From positions 1-28,444 of the forward strand of contig CAYRAI010000030.1 of the NCBI GenBank assembly GCA_964422205.1: a stretch of 28,444 nt of DNA, given 5' to 3'. The notes under the pieces were generated by a model. That model saw only the letters and a program-made list of their open reading frames with translations. It was not told the DNA's origin and searched no databases. The DNA is from CAZNYN01 sp964422205 (GTDB lineage Bacteria > Synergistota > Synergistia > Synergistales > Synergistaceae). Below are positions 15,170 to 22,415 of the stretch, piece by piece. Every line of letters starts with the position of its first letter. Position 1 is the first letter of the stretch. A program made the translations under genes and the position numbers.

Positions 15170-16156
15170 ATGTTTATTCTTTTTATAAGTGAAACTGAAT
15201 TAAGCCGCGTACAGGGACTGTCCGCAGCAGGGGCCAATGTTGAGGTCCTTCCGTATACGGCTCCGGCCGATGCAGATATGCTGTTTTATGACAGACCTAA
15301 GGTTGTTGACGCAGTTCCTCTTGATCCGTTCGGACATCCGACTCCGGCCATTGTGACAAGGGCCGCCGTCATTGAAGGCGGATTTCCAGTAAAGGCTGTT
15401 AGAGTCGGAACTTCAGTCGCTCCGGCTGTGCCTTGTACCATGATTTCCGAAAATGTCGGACGCGACCCGAGAAAGTCTCCTTCTGTAGCTGATTGGGAGG
15501 ATATCGCAAAAAGATCAGAGGAACTTGCTCGGGAACTTTCCAAGAGCACAAATAAATTTGTCATTGCCGAGTCTATCCCCGGCGGAACAACGACGGCATT
15601 GATGCTTTTGCGTGCCTTGGGATATGAAGGCAGTGTCTCTTCTGCCGGTCCAGTAAACCCGTTGTCAATGAAAGACGAAATATGGAAAGAGGTTGCCGCA
15701 CGCCTTGGAATAAAGCAAGGAGGGCTAAAAGGCCAAGGGCTAAAAGCCGCTGCCGAGGTAGGAGATCCTATGCAGGTTGCCGTTGCATCATTTGTTGCGG
15801 CTTTGCCGAAAGATGCGTCTGTAACTTTGGCGGGCGGTACTCAGATGGCTGCAGTAGCGGCTCTCATACGCGACATGGGTGATATGAGGCCAATTGTTGT
15901 CGCTACGACAAAATATGTATGTGATGATAAGGTCGGAACCTTTATTCAATATGTAAATCAGATAGGTGTATATTGGTATGCAGCACCTCTCGATTTTTCA
16001 AAATCAAAGTATGAAGGACTTGCCGATTATGAAAGAGGATTTGTAAAAGAGGGCGTAGGTATGGGCGGAGCTGTAAGATACGCAATTGAAAACGGTGCTT
16101 CCATAGAAGCCATAATTGCACGGACTGAAAAACTCTACGAAGATATGGTCAATTAA
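15170..16156 (+). CDS. CobT-like nicotinate-nucleotide phosphoribosyltransferase, archaeal type (UPF0284/TIGR00303)
   Basis: This 328-residue protein resembles the archaeal UPF0284 branch of the CobT family. CobT transfers phosphoribose from nicotinate mononucleotide to a base such as dimethylbenzimidazole to make the lower ligand of cobalamin. Visible features are the glycine-rich ESIPGGTTTALMLLRALG, the SSAGPVNPLSMKD loop, the CobT-like TLAGGTQMAAVAALIRDMG and a glycine-rich end GVGMGGAVRYAIENGAS. The expected N-terminal active-site region is short, so substrate specificity is uncertain. ATG at 15170 follows a GGGGG ribosome binding site at a long spacing of about 11 bases. It is transcribed alone, away from the ATPase operon; no other cobalamin gene is nearby. 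Confidence 0.8.
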   Translation: MFILFISETELSRVQGLSAAGANVEVLPYTAPADADMLFYDRPKVVDAVPLDPFGHPTPAIVTRAAVIEGGFPVKAVRVGTSVAPAVPCTMISENVGRDPRKSPSVADWEDIAKRSEELARELSKSTNKFVIAESIPGGTTTALMLLRALGYEGSVSSAGPVNPLSMKDEIWKEVAARLGIKQGGLKGQGLKAAAEVGDPMQVAVASFVAALPKDASVTLAGGTQMAAVAALIRDMGDMRPIVVATTKYVCDDKVGTFIQYVNQIGVYWYAAPLDFSKSKYEGLADYERGFVKEGVGMGGAVRYAIENGASIEAIIARTEKLYEDMVN

Positions 16157-16160
16157 TAAA

Positions 16161-16195
16161 CAGAGGGCACAGAGGATTATATTCTGTGCCCTCTG
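16161..16195. terminator. Bidirectional terminator between the CobT-like gene and feoB
   Basis: A perfect 12-bp inverted repeat, CAGAGGGCACAG (16161-16172) and CTGTGCCCTCTG (16184-16195), has an 11-base loop between two convergent genes. On the - strand the stem is followed by TTTATTAATT, which supports termination of feoB transcription. On the + strand the following bases are only mildly T-rich. Confidence 0.75.
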
Positions 16196-16208
16196 GATCT
16201 TTAGATTA

Positions 16209-17996
16209 TTAAAAATTTTTCATTATGAAGTTAATTGCGCTTCCTGTCGCTATGGCCGATATGAGCATCAAAAGCGAGCTTTGAAGCATTCTTTTAGCCC
16301 CCAGTTCTTTCCAAAGAACAACAAATGTCGCTATGCAGGGGAATGTCATTGCAAGGACAACTACTGCCGTAAGTGTCTGTGCTGCTGTCAGGTGAAGCGG
16401 TATTAAGAGTCCCATTGCTATATCCTTGCGGAATATACCCATGACCACAGGGACTGCGGCAGCTGCCGGAAGTCCGAGAATGCCCTCAAATATCGGTGAA
16501 AGAAGATTTGCCGCTCCGGACAAAATGCCAAATGCCTCAAGCAGATTGACGAGAAGTATGCCTCCTAAAACAAGGGGCGTCGCTTCAAGCAGAAAGTCTT
16601 TTATGCGAAACCAAAGTTTGTTTCTCCATGCTTTTAGAGACGGCAGACGGTACGGAGGAATCTCCACTATTAATTCCGGACTGAAGCCTTTCAGCGTCAG
16701 ATGCATTAATCGCCCCAAAATCAGCCACACAAAGAATAGAATGAGATATACTGCCGCCACATACCTGAGGCCGAACTCACCCAATGTCGCGGATAGCATT
16801 GCCTGTATGGAGACGCAGGGTATCCCAACTGATATCAAAGTTGCTGCTATAAAACGCTCTCTTTCGGACTCAAGCACCCTTGTTGCCAATATTCCCGGAA
16901 CATTGCAGCCAAGTCCGAGCAGAGTGGGGATTATGGCATAGCCGTGTATTCCGAATCTGTGAAGCAGAGCGTCGAATATAACGGCAAGGCGCGGCAGATA
17001 GCCGAAATCCTCCAGAAAACTCAAAACGGCATAGAAAGCGATTATGTATGGCAGAACCATGCCGAACTCCACATAAAAGCCTGTAGAGAGCACACCGAGG
17101 CTCTGTTCGAGGTCGATAGCTCCGTTAATGAGTTTGCCTACAAGAATATCTCCTATATAAGTGCCGCCGAAAGAGGTATTCAGCTTCTCAAGCACAGGCA
17201 TCCAGAATTTTTCAAAGATAGGGTCTGTGATATAGGTGATAATGCCCTCTCCGACGTATCTTATCGCTGTGAAGCTTGCCGCCAAAATCATCAGTCCCAA
17301 AAGCCCGCCCGCTAATGGACGGACGGAAATATCTTCGATTCTGTCCATAAAAGTGTGATGCCTGTGAGTGACAGTCTGAACTTTTGATATAATTTCGCCT
17401 ATTATCCGCCATCTTGTCTCCTTATCCATAGGGGAGAACCTGCTGACGGAAGCGTCGGACATCTTTGCAATAAGGTCGCTTATGCCCTGTCCCGTCACTG
17501 CAACTGTAGGAACAATGGGCACTCCGAGCTTTCTTTCAAGAGCTTTTATATCGATAATTATTCCTCTGTGCCTTGCCTCATCAACCATATTAAGTGCTAT
17601 GATCGTGGGCAGTCTGTGCTCCAGCACCTGCATCGCCATGACAAGGTTTCTTTCAAGGGCGGTCGCGTCTATTACCAGAATCACCCTGTCCGCACCCTCG
17701 TTTAAAATTCTGTGGGCAATCTCCTCGGCTTCATTGGTAGGGTCGAGAGTGTACGCACCGGGAACGTCAATAAGCCTTGCGCACTCGTTGTCATATACCA
17801 TTGTGCCTTCCGTAAAGCCGACTGTGGTACCGGGGTAATTTGAAGAGAGAGCGTGAACGCCTGTAAGCCTGGAGAAAAAGACGCTCTTGCCGACATTGGG
17901 ATTTCCCATAAGCAAAACCTTGCGGCATTCGGAGCCTCTGCCGCCCTGAGAATCTTTTTTACTGTTAAAGCAAAGCATGCAGTTTCTGCAGCTCAT
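16209..17996 (-). CDS. feoB: Ferrous iron transport protein B (FeoB)
   Basis: This 595-residue inner-membrane Fe(II) transporter has an N-terminal G domain. Motifs are G1 GNPNVGKS (31-38), G2 YPGTT (54-58), G3 DVPG (77-80) and G4 NMVD (136-139). A helical insert and about eight membrane helices follow, including the conserved LGLGCNVPGILATR and TFPCIATFVV cysteine motifs near the gate. It is shorter than E. coli FeoB (773 residues) but within the range of other bacterial forms. An extra N-terminal segment carries C3, C6 and C9 (CRNCMLC) before the G domain, possibly binding iron or sensing redox state. ATG at 17996 lies 3 bases after the feoA stop, so the two genes form one operon. Confidence 0.95.
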   Translation of the reverse strand: MSCRNCMLCFNSKKDSQGGRGSECRKVLLMGNPNVGKSVFFSRLTGVHALSSNYPGTTVGFTEGTMVYDNECARLIDVPGAYTLDPTNEAEEIAHRILNEGADRVILVIDATALERNLVMAMQVLEHRLPTIIALNMVDEARHRGIIIDIKALERKLGVPIVPTVAVTGQGISDLIAKMSDASVSRFSPMDKETRWRIIGEIISKVQTVTHRHHTFMDRIEDISVRPLAGGLLGLMILAASFTAIRYVGEGIITYITDPIFEKFWMPVLEKLNTSFGGTYIGDILVGKLINGAIDLEQSLGVLSTGFYVEFGMVLPYIIAFYAVLSFLEDFGYLPRLAVIFDALLHRFGIHGYAIIPTLLGLGCNVPGILATRVLESERERFIAATLISVGIPCVSIQAMLSATLGEFGLRYVAAVYLILFFVWLILGRLMHLTLKGFSPELIVEIPPYRLPSLKAWRNKLWFRIKDFLLEATPLVLGGILLVNLLEAFGILSGAANLLSPIFEGILGLPAAAAVPVVMGIFRKDIAMGLLIPLHLTAAQTLTAVVVLAMTFPCIATFVVLWKELGAKRMLQSSLLMLISAIATGSAINFIMKNF

Positions 17997-17999
17997 GAG

Positions 18000-18233
18000 T
18001 TATAGGCAAGACCTTTCCGTATGTACGATAATATCGGATGCAATGCCGCAGGAAACGGCAAAATGCCTGCCGTCCAGCATAACCGTTACAGGGCCGCCGA
18101 AAGGCATCTCCGAAATTTTTTCTATCTTTTTGCCGGCGCGCAGTCCCAGCGCCTCAAGTCTCTGTCCGGCTTCCCCGTCGGGGACGCTCTCTATAACGGC
18201 AGATTCTCCGTCCTTTACCTGAGATAAATTCAT
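18000..18233 (-). CDS. feoA: Ferrous iron transport protein A (FeoA)
   Basis: This 77-residue SH3-like cytosolic protein is the usual partner of FeoB and is needed for iron uptake. The family pattern is clear: a short N-terminal strand, GEAGQRLEALGLRAGKKIEK, then GGPVTVMLDGRHFAVSCGIA and a closing strand. ATG at 18233 was chosen because GGAGTGA lies 8 bases upstream; an in-frame TTG at 18260 would add nine residues but lies almost at the predicted transcript start. It is the first gene of the feoAB operon. Confidence 0.92.
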   Translation of the reverse strand: MNLSQVKDGESAVIESVPDGEAGQRLEALGLRAGKKIEKISEMPFGGPVTVMLDGRHFAVSCGIASDIIVHTERSCL

Positions 18234-18253
18234 CCTTCTGCTCACTCCGATTG

Positions 18254-18273
18254 TTCTCAATAGTTATCAATAG
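18254..18273 (-). repeat. Tandem 10-bp direct repeat at the feoAB transcript start (candidate operator)
   Basis: On the - strand CTATTGATAA (18273-18264) is followed at once by CTATTGAGAA (18263-18254), 9 of 10 identical. The repeats start where transcription from the feoAB promoter should begin, a usual place for a repressor site. TGATAAC-T-ATTGAGA within it matches the Fur 7-1-7 consensus at 10 of 14 positions, so an iron repressor is possible but not shown. Confidence 0.45.
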
Positions 18274-18280
18274 CTAATTT

Positions 18281-18309
18281 ATTATGTTCCCAGCCTTCTA
18301 TGTTGTCAA
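18281..18309 (-). promoter_or_regulatory. feoAB promoter
   Basis: On the - strand a perfect -35 box TTGACA (18309-18304) is separated by 17 bp from CATAAT (18286-18281), which matches the -10 consensus at five of six positions. The predicted transcript start is near 18274, about 40 bases before the feoA ATG. Confidence 0.8.
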
Positions 18310-18418
18310 GGAAATAAGTGCCTAATATGCGCAGTGTCACGTTTTTACAATTGCCCGCTTTGGGCACTTATAGTAAACTGTAACAGCATATGAGTCATAT
18401 AAGGGGGATAAAAAAGTT

Positions 18419-19417
18419 ATGAGAAAATCGTTCTGCACCCTGCTGTTTTTATTTTTGCTTATGTTTACAGCAAGTGCGTGCGCCGCGCCTAAAACTGTCG
18501 CACTTCTTACGCCTAGCGAATCTTATGACTCTGATAACGGTTTTATAGACAGCTGCATTAACGGAGCCGAATATGCCCAGAAGCGTTATCATAACAAACT
18601 GAGTGTCAAAATATACAAACTCGGAGAGAACGGAAAAAGTCCGGAGGAACTTGTGAGAGCGGCAGCTTCGTCATCTGAGCTTATAATATCGGTAACGCCG
18701 GAGTATAATAAACCCTTAGCCGAACTCAGAAAGAGCGATAAAAATAAAATAATTGCCACTTTTGATCACATTGAAGCGGAAGGCATAAAAGAAATATATT
18801 TTAGGGACGATGAGGGCGGTTTTCTTGCCGGAGCTCTTGCCGCAATGGCCGCGACTTCCTATAATTTCCCTAATATGAGGAAAACCGGCAAGATAGGGCT
18901 GCTTCTCGGAGCCGACTGTACCTCGGTCGAAAGGTTTAGAACAGGCTACATCGCAGGCTCATGGTATATAGACCCAGATGTTGAAGTCATAACTCAATAT
19001 GTCGGTAACTTCACCGATGCCGCAAAGGCATCGGAAATAACCGACACCATGCACAAAATGGGAGCGGAAGTGATATTTACGGCAGCGGGGGGTGCCGGGC
19101 TGGGAGCGATAGAGAGAGCAAAGGCCGGTGGCTACTGGGTAATAGGAGTCGACACAGAACAGGAGAAAAAACATCCCAATGCGGTTTTGACAAGCATAAT
19201 AAAAAGAAGCGGGAGTGCGATATTCAAAACTATTGACAATTATATGAAAGGAACTCTTCCCTATATGGACGGCATAAGTCTTGAACTGAAGGAGGGAGGA
19301 ATAGACATATCTACGTGGAACAGAGAGTCCAAAAATAATATTCCTCTTGCAGTAAGAAATAAACTTAGTGATATAGAAGATAAGATTATAAATAATTTGA
19401 TTATAATTAAGAAATAA
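18419..19417 (+). CDS. BMP-family (PnrA-like) ABC transporter substrate-binding protein
   Basis: This 332-residue secreted binding protein has the Bmp/Med fold. The signal sequence is residues 1-23 (hydrophobic FCTLLFLFLLMFTASACAAP). C21 in ASAC may be a lipidation site, but Ala rather than Leu at -3 makes the lipobox atypical. Family motifs include DSDNGFIDSCINGAEYAQK, DEGGFLAGALAAMAA, GKIGLLLGAD and FRTGYIAGSWYIDPDVEV, then EVIFTAAGGAGLGAIERA and YWVIGVDTEQE. Characterised members bind nucleosides, but the ligand is not readable here. No ABC permease or ATPase gene is nearby, so it works with a remote transporter or as a sensor. A GGGGG ribosome binding site precedes the ATG. The variant YchF gene begins 22 bases downstream. 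Confidence 0.85.
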   Translation: MRKSFCTLLFLFLLMFTASACAAPKTVALLTPSESYDSDNGFIDSCINGAEYAQKRYHNKLSVKIYKLGENGKSPEELVRAAASSSELIISVTPEYNKPLAELRKSDKNKIIATFDHIEAEGIKEIYFRDDEGGFLAGALAAMAATSYNFPNMRKTGKIGLLLGADCTSVERFRTGYIAGSWYIDPDVEVITQYVGNFTDAAKASEITDTMHKMGAEVIFTAAGGAGLGAIERAKAGGYWVIGVDTEQEKKHPNAVLTSIIKRSGSAIFKTIDNYMKGTLPYMDGISLELKEGGIDISTWNRESKNNIPLAVRNKLSDIEDKIINNLIIIKK

Positions 19418-19439
19418 ACTATACTTGGAGTGATTTAAA

Positions 19440-20534
19440 ATGTTACATTGCGGAATAGTAGGACTTCCTCTAAGCGGAAAGTCCACAGTATTTAATGTAA
19501 TCACAAGAGCGGGAGCGGAAGTCAAGCCCTACGCCGGCGGAAAGACAGACCCAAACAAAGCGGTTGTTTCTGTACCAGACAAGAGGTTTGATTCTCTGGT
19601 AGAAATTCATAAGCCCAAAAAAGAAACCCCGGCGCAGATAGAATTTGTAGATTTGGCCGGGCTTTCGCGCGGCGCTGGCAAAGGTGAGGGGCTGGGGAAC
19701 GGATTTTTGTCCTTTGTAGCAGATGCAGATGCCTTAATACAGGTAATACGCTGTTTTGCAAACGGTTCTGTAGAACATCCGGAGGGAAGCATCGACCCCC
19801 TTCGCGACTGGGATATACTGGAGAACGAGCTAATCTTCAGAGATCTTGCGGTAATAGAAAATCGTCTCACAAAGCTTAGAGCGAAGAAAAAACTCATCCC
19901 GGAAGAAGCGTCGGAAAAAGATATGCTTGAAAAATGCTTTGACTGCTTAATGGAAGAGAAACCTCTGCGTGCCCTTGAGTTAAAACCCGAAGAGTGGCGC
20001 CAGCTGAGAGGCTTCTCCTTTGTCACGTCAAAGCCGGAAGTAATAGTCCTAAACTTGGACGATTCCCAGTCCGACGAGACAAAAATTCCTAAATGGAACG
20101 AAATAAAAAAGCGTGCAGACGAACAGGGTGTGGAACTCTGCACACTATACGGAAGCCTCGAAATGGACATAGTGGAACTCTCCGAAGAAGAAGCAGCCGA
20201 ATTTACGGAAGGCCTCAATATCGCAGAGCCGGGACGCGAGCGCCTTATAAAAGAAGCATATAAACTTCTTGGTCTCATCAGCTTCTTCACATGCGGCCCC
20301 GACGAAGTGAGAGCGTGGACTCTCCACAAGGGTGACAATGCCGTAGATGCCGCGGGAGCCATACATTCCGACCTTGCCAGAGGCTTCATCAGAGCTCAGG
20401 TAGTCGCATTTGACGACTACACAGCCAACAAAAACTCCTTTGACGAGTGCCGCAAAGCGGGATGCCTGCGCCTTGAAGGCAAGGAATACCTTGTAAAAGA
20501 CGGAGACATGATAGAAATACGCTTTAACGTATAG
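19440..20534 (+). CDS. YchF/OLA1-type P-loop NTPase (DUF933/TGS domain), variant
   Basis: This 364-residue protein has the full YchF layout: P-loop domain, coiled coil at about 128-165 and C-terminal TGS domain (AGAIHSDLARGFIRAQVVAF, LEGKEYLVKDGDMIEIRFNV). YchF binds ribosomes and is regulated by redox state; it prefers ATP because its G4 motif is N-x-x-E. Here G1 is GLPLSGKST (8-16) instead of the usual GLPNVGKST, G3 is DLAGL (71-75), and G4 reads N205-L-D-D208, with Asp where YchF has Glu. Nucleotide preference may differ. It is probably a paralogue rather than the housekeeping copy, in an operon with an oxidoreductase, a D-aminopeptidase and a ROK kinase. GGAGTGA precedes the ATG. Confidence 0.85.
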   Translation: MLHCGIVGLPLSGKSTVFNVITRAGAEVKPYAGGKTDPNKAVVSVPDKRFDSLVEIHKPKKETPAQIEFVDLAGLSRGAGKGEGLGNGFLSFVADADALIQVIRCFANGSVEHPEGSIDPLRDWDILENELIFRDLAVIENRLTKLRAKKKLIPEEASEKDMLEKCFDCLMEEKPLRALELKPEEWRQLRGFSFVTSKPEVIVLNLDDSQSDETKIPKWNEIKKRADEQGVELCTLYGSLEMDIVELSEEEAAEFTEGLNIAEPGRERLIKEAYKLLGLISFFTCGPDEVRAWTLHKGDNAVDAAGAIHSDLARGFIRAQVVAFDDYTANKNSFDECRKAGCLRLEGKEYLVKDGDMIEIRFNV

Positions 20535-20558
20535 AGACGTACGGAGGCGCGATTACAG

Positions 20559-21578
20559 ATGATATTTGAACCCATCGAAATAAAAGGCCATAGGCTCGCA
20601 GGCAGAATAACTCTGGCTCCTCTGGCCTCCTCCAGCTCGGAGTCAGACGGAGGGCCGTCAGAGAAATCCCTCGAAATATATCGGCGCTTTGCCTCCTCAT
20701 GCGCCTCAATGGCTATTGTTGAACACCATGCCGTGCAGTTAAACGGACTCATCCGCCCAACTCAGTTCAGAGCGGACAGCGATGAAGTTGCGGCAAAACA
20801 CGCACCTGTGGCAAAAATCCTAAAAGATGCGGGCATGACAGCACTCGTTCAGATAAATCACGGCGGAGCAAACATAGCAGACCCCTCCGTGCTTGATATT
20901 GAAGATTACAAAAACCTATCTCCCTCGGGCGTTCCCGTGGGACAGTGCTGGAATAACGAAAAAAGAAAACCCAACATCCTTACAAAGTCCGAAATAGGGA
21001 GAATTGTGGAATCGTTTGTCGAAGCAGCCGTAAGAATGGTCAAAACAGCCGGCTATGACGGCATTCAGATACACGCCTGCCACGGCTACCTTTTGGGGCA
21101 GTTTCTAAGCCCCCTCACAAATAGGCGCGACGACTCTTACGGAGGCAGCGACTCAAAGAGAGCAAGACTCCTCTTTGAAATCGTAGATGCAGTCAGAAGC
21201 ACTCTGCCCGATACAATACTCGCAGTTCGCCTCGGAGCTGCGGACTACCTCCCCGGAGAGCCGATGAGAGGACTTTCTCTCGATGAAACAGTGCCCGCCG
21301 CAAAAGAACTAGCCTCTTTGGGGACAGACATAATAGGAATATCGGGCAATCTCTGCGGCTTTGGCATAAACAGGACGGACGAAGGATACTTTGCCCCATA
21401 CGCTCTCAGAATAAAAGAAGCGGTGGGGGATTCCTGTCTTGTAGAATGCACCGGCGGAATAAAATCAGCATCAACAGCGGTCAGACTTTTGGAAAACGGC
21501 TGCTGTGACCTAATAGGAGTAGGCAGGCTCGTTATGAAAGACGCGGGCTTTGGCGAGAAGTGGAGGAGCGAACTGTAA
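20559..21578 (+). CDS. NADH:flavin oxidoreductase, Old Yellow Enzyme family
   Basis: This 339-residue FMN-dependent TIM barrel reduces activated C=C bonds or related groups. Features are the N-terminal RITLAPLASS, QINHGG (99-103 region), GYDGIQIHACHGYLLGQFLS with the substrate-binding pair H172/H175, SPLTNRRDDSYGGS, and the C-terminal FMN-phosphate region CTGGIKSASTAVRLLENG and GVGRLVMKD. It has only the barrel and lacks the Fe-S and NAD domains of 2,4-dienoyl-CoA reductase. ATG at 20559 follows GGAGG by about 11 bases. The stop overlaps the next ATG (TAATG). The substrate is unknown. Confidence 0.9.
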   Translation: MIFEPIEIKGHRLAGRITLAPLASSSSESDGGPSEKSLEIYRRFASSCASMAIVEHHAVQLNGLIRPTQFRADSDEVAAKHAPVAKILKDAGMTALVQINHGGANIADPSVLDIEDYKNLSPSGVPVGQCWNNEKRKPNILTKSEIGRIVESFVEAAVRMVKTAGYDGIQIHACHGYLLGQFLSPLTNRRDDSYGGSDSKRARLLFEIVDAVRSTLPDTILAVRLGAADYLPGEPMRGLSLDETVPAAKELASLGTDIIGISGNLCGFGINRTDEGYFAPYALRIKEAVGDSCLVECTGGIKSASTAVRLLENGCCDLIGVGRLVMKDAGFGEKWRSEL

Positions 21579-22408
21579 TGAAACTCTACATAAGTGCCGA
21601 TATGGAAGGCTCGACGGGCATAGTCAGCCCATGCCAAGTGGACTGCAAAGCTCCCGAATACACTTTCGGCTGCTCAATGCAGCTTCATGACGTTCTCTCT
21701 GCGGTAAATGCCGCTCTTGAATGGGGTGTCGAAAGCGTAACGGTAAACGACTCCCACGACAGAATGATAAATCTCGACATCTCAAAATTTCCGCGCGGCG
21801 TCCAAGTGATAAGCGGCTCTCCGAAAATCCTCGGAATGGTAGACGGAGTGCAGGACTCCGACGTAGCCTTCTTCATGGGATACCATGCTATGGCCGGTAC
21901 TGAAAAAGCCATACTCGACCATACATACGAGCCCAGAACAATATTCGATATGAAACTCAACGGAATCAAAATGGGGGAGACCGCTCTGAACGCCCTCTTC
22001 TGCGGCAAATTGGGAGTCCCCGTCGGAATGGTCACGGGAGACACGGCACTTTGCCTGGAGGCTTCCAGCATACTCGGTTCGGAACTTGTCACATGCGAAC
22101 TCAAAGAGGGGGTAGGCAGAATAGCGGCAAAAACCCTGCCGCCGTCGGAGACATCCCTTCTTATCGCATCATCCGTAAAAGAAGCTCTTGACAGAGCTGC
22201 GGCGGGAAAACTCCCCGTATTTGACGTTGAACCGCCATATACAATAGAAGTCACATTCCACACAGCGGCACAGACAGACGCGGCGGCTCTGCTCCCAGGC
22301 AGTGAAAGAATATCGGGACGCGGGCTTGTCTTCAACACCGAAGACATATTCGAAATAAGACGCTGGTTCTGCTCCGCAATGGACGTAGCCGAAATAGTTC
22401 CGTTCTAA
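21578..22408 (+). CDS. M55-family D-aminopeptidase (DppA-like)
   Basis: This 276-residue zinc peptidase resembles Bacillus subtilis DppA, which releases N-terminal D-amino acids from short peptides such as D-Ala-D-Ala. The expected metal ligands are present: D8 and E10 in YISADMEGSTG, H60 in VNDSHDRM, H103 in GYHAMAGT and E134 in KMGETALNAL. The catalytic histidine H115 is in DHTY. DppA assembles into a large self-compartmentalised ring. ATG at 21578 overlaps the upstream stop and has GGAGGAG 9 bases before it, which excludes the in-frame GTG at 21560. The ROK kinase gene starts 7 bases after the stop. A role in peptidoglycan peptide salvage is inferred. Confidence 0.92.
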   Translation: MKLYISADMEGSTGIVSPCQVDCKAPEYTFGCSMQLHDVLSAVNAALEWGVESVTVNDSHDRMINLDISKFPRGVQVISGSPKILGMVDGVQDSDVAFFMGYHAMAGTEKAILDHTYEPRTIFDMKLNGIKMGETALNALFCGKLGVPVGMVTGDTALCLEASSILGSELVTCELKEGVGRIAAKTLPPSETSLLIASSVKEALDRAAAGKLPVFDVEPPYTIEVTFHTAAQTDAAALLPGSERISGRGLVFNTEDIFEIRRWFCSAMDVAEIVPF

Positions 22409-22415
22409 AACAATA

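Noticed and set aside
15721..15746. Direct repeat of GGGCTAAAAG within the CobT-like gene
   Set aside because: It encodes a short Gly-Leu-Lys repeat in a coding frame and is explained by the protein sequence.
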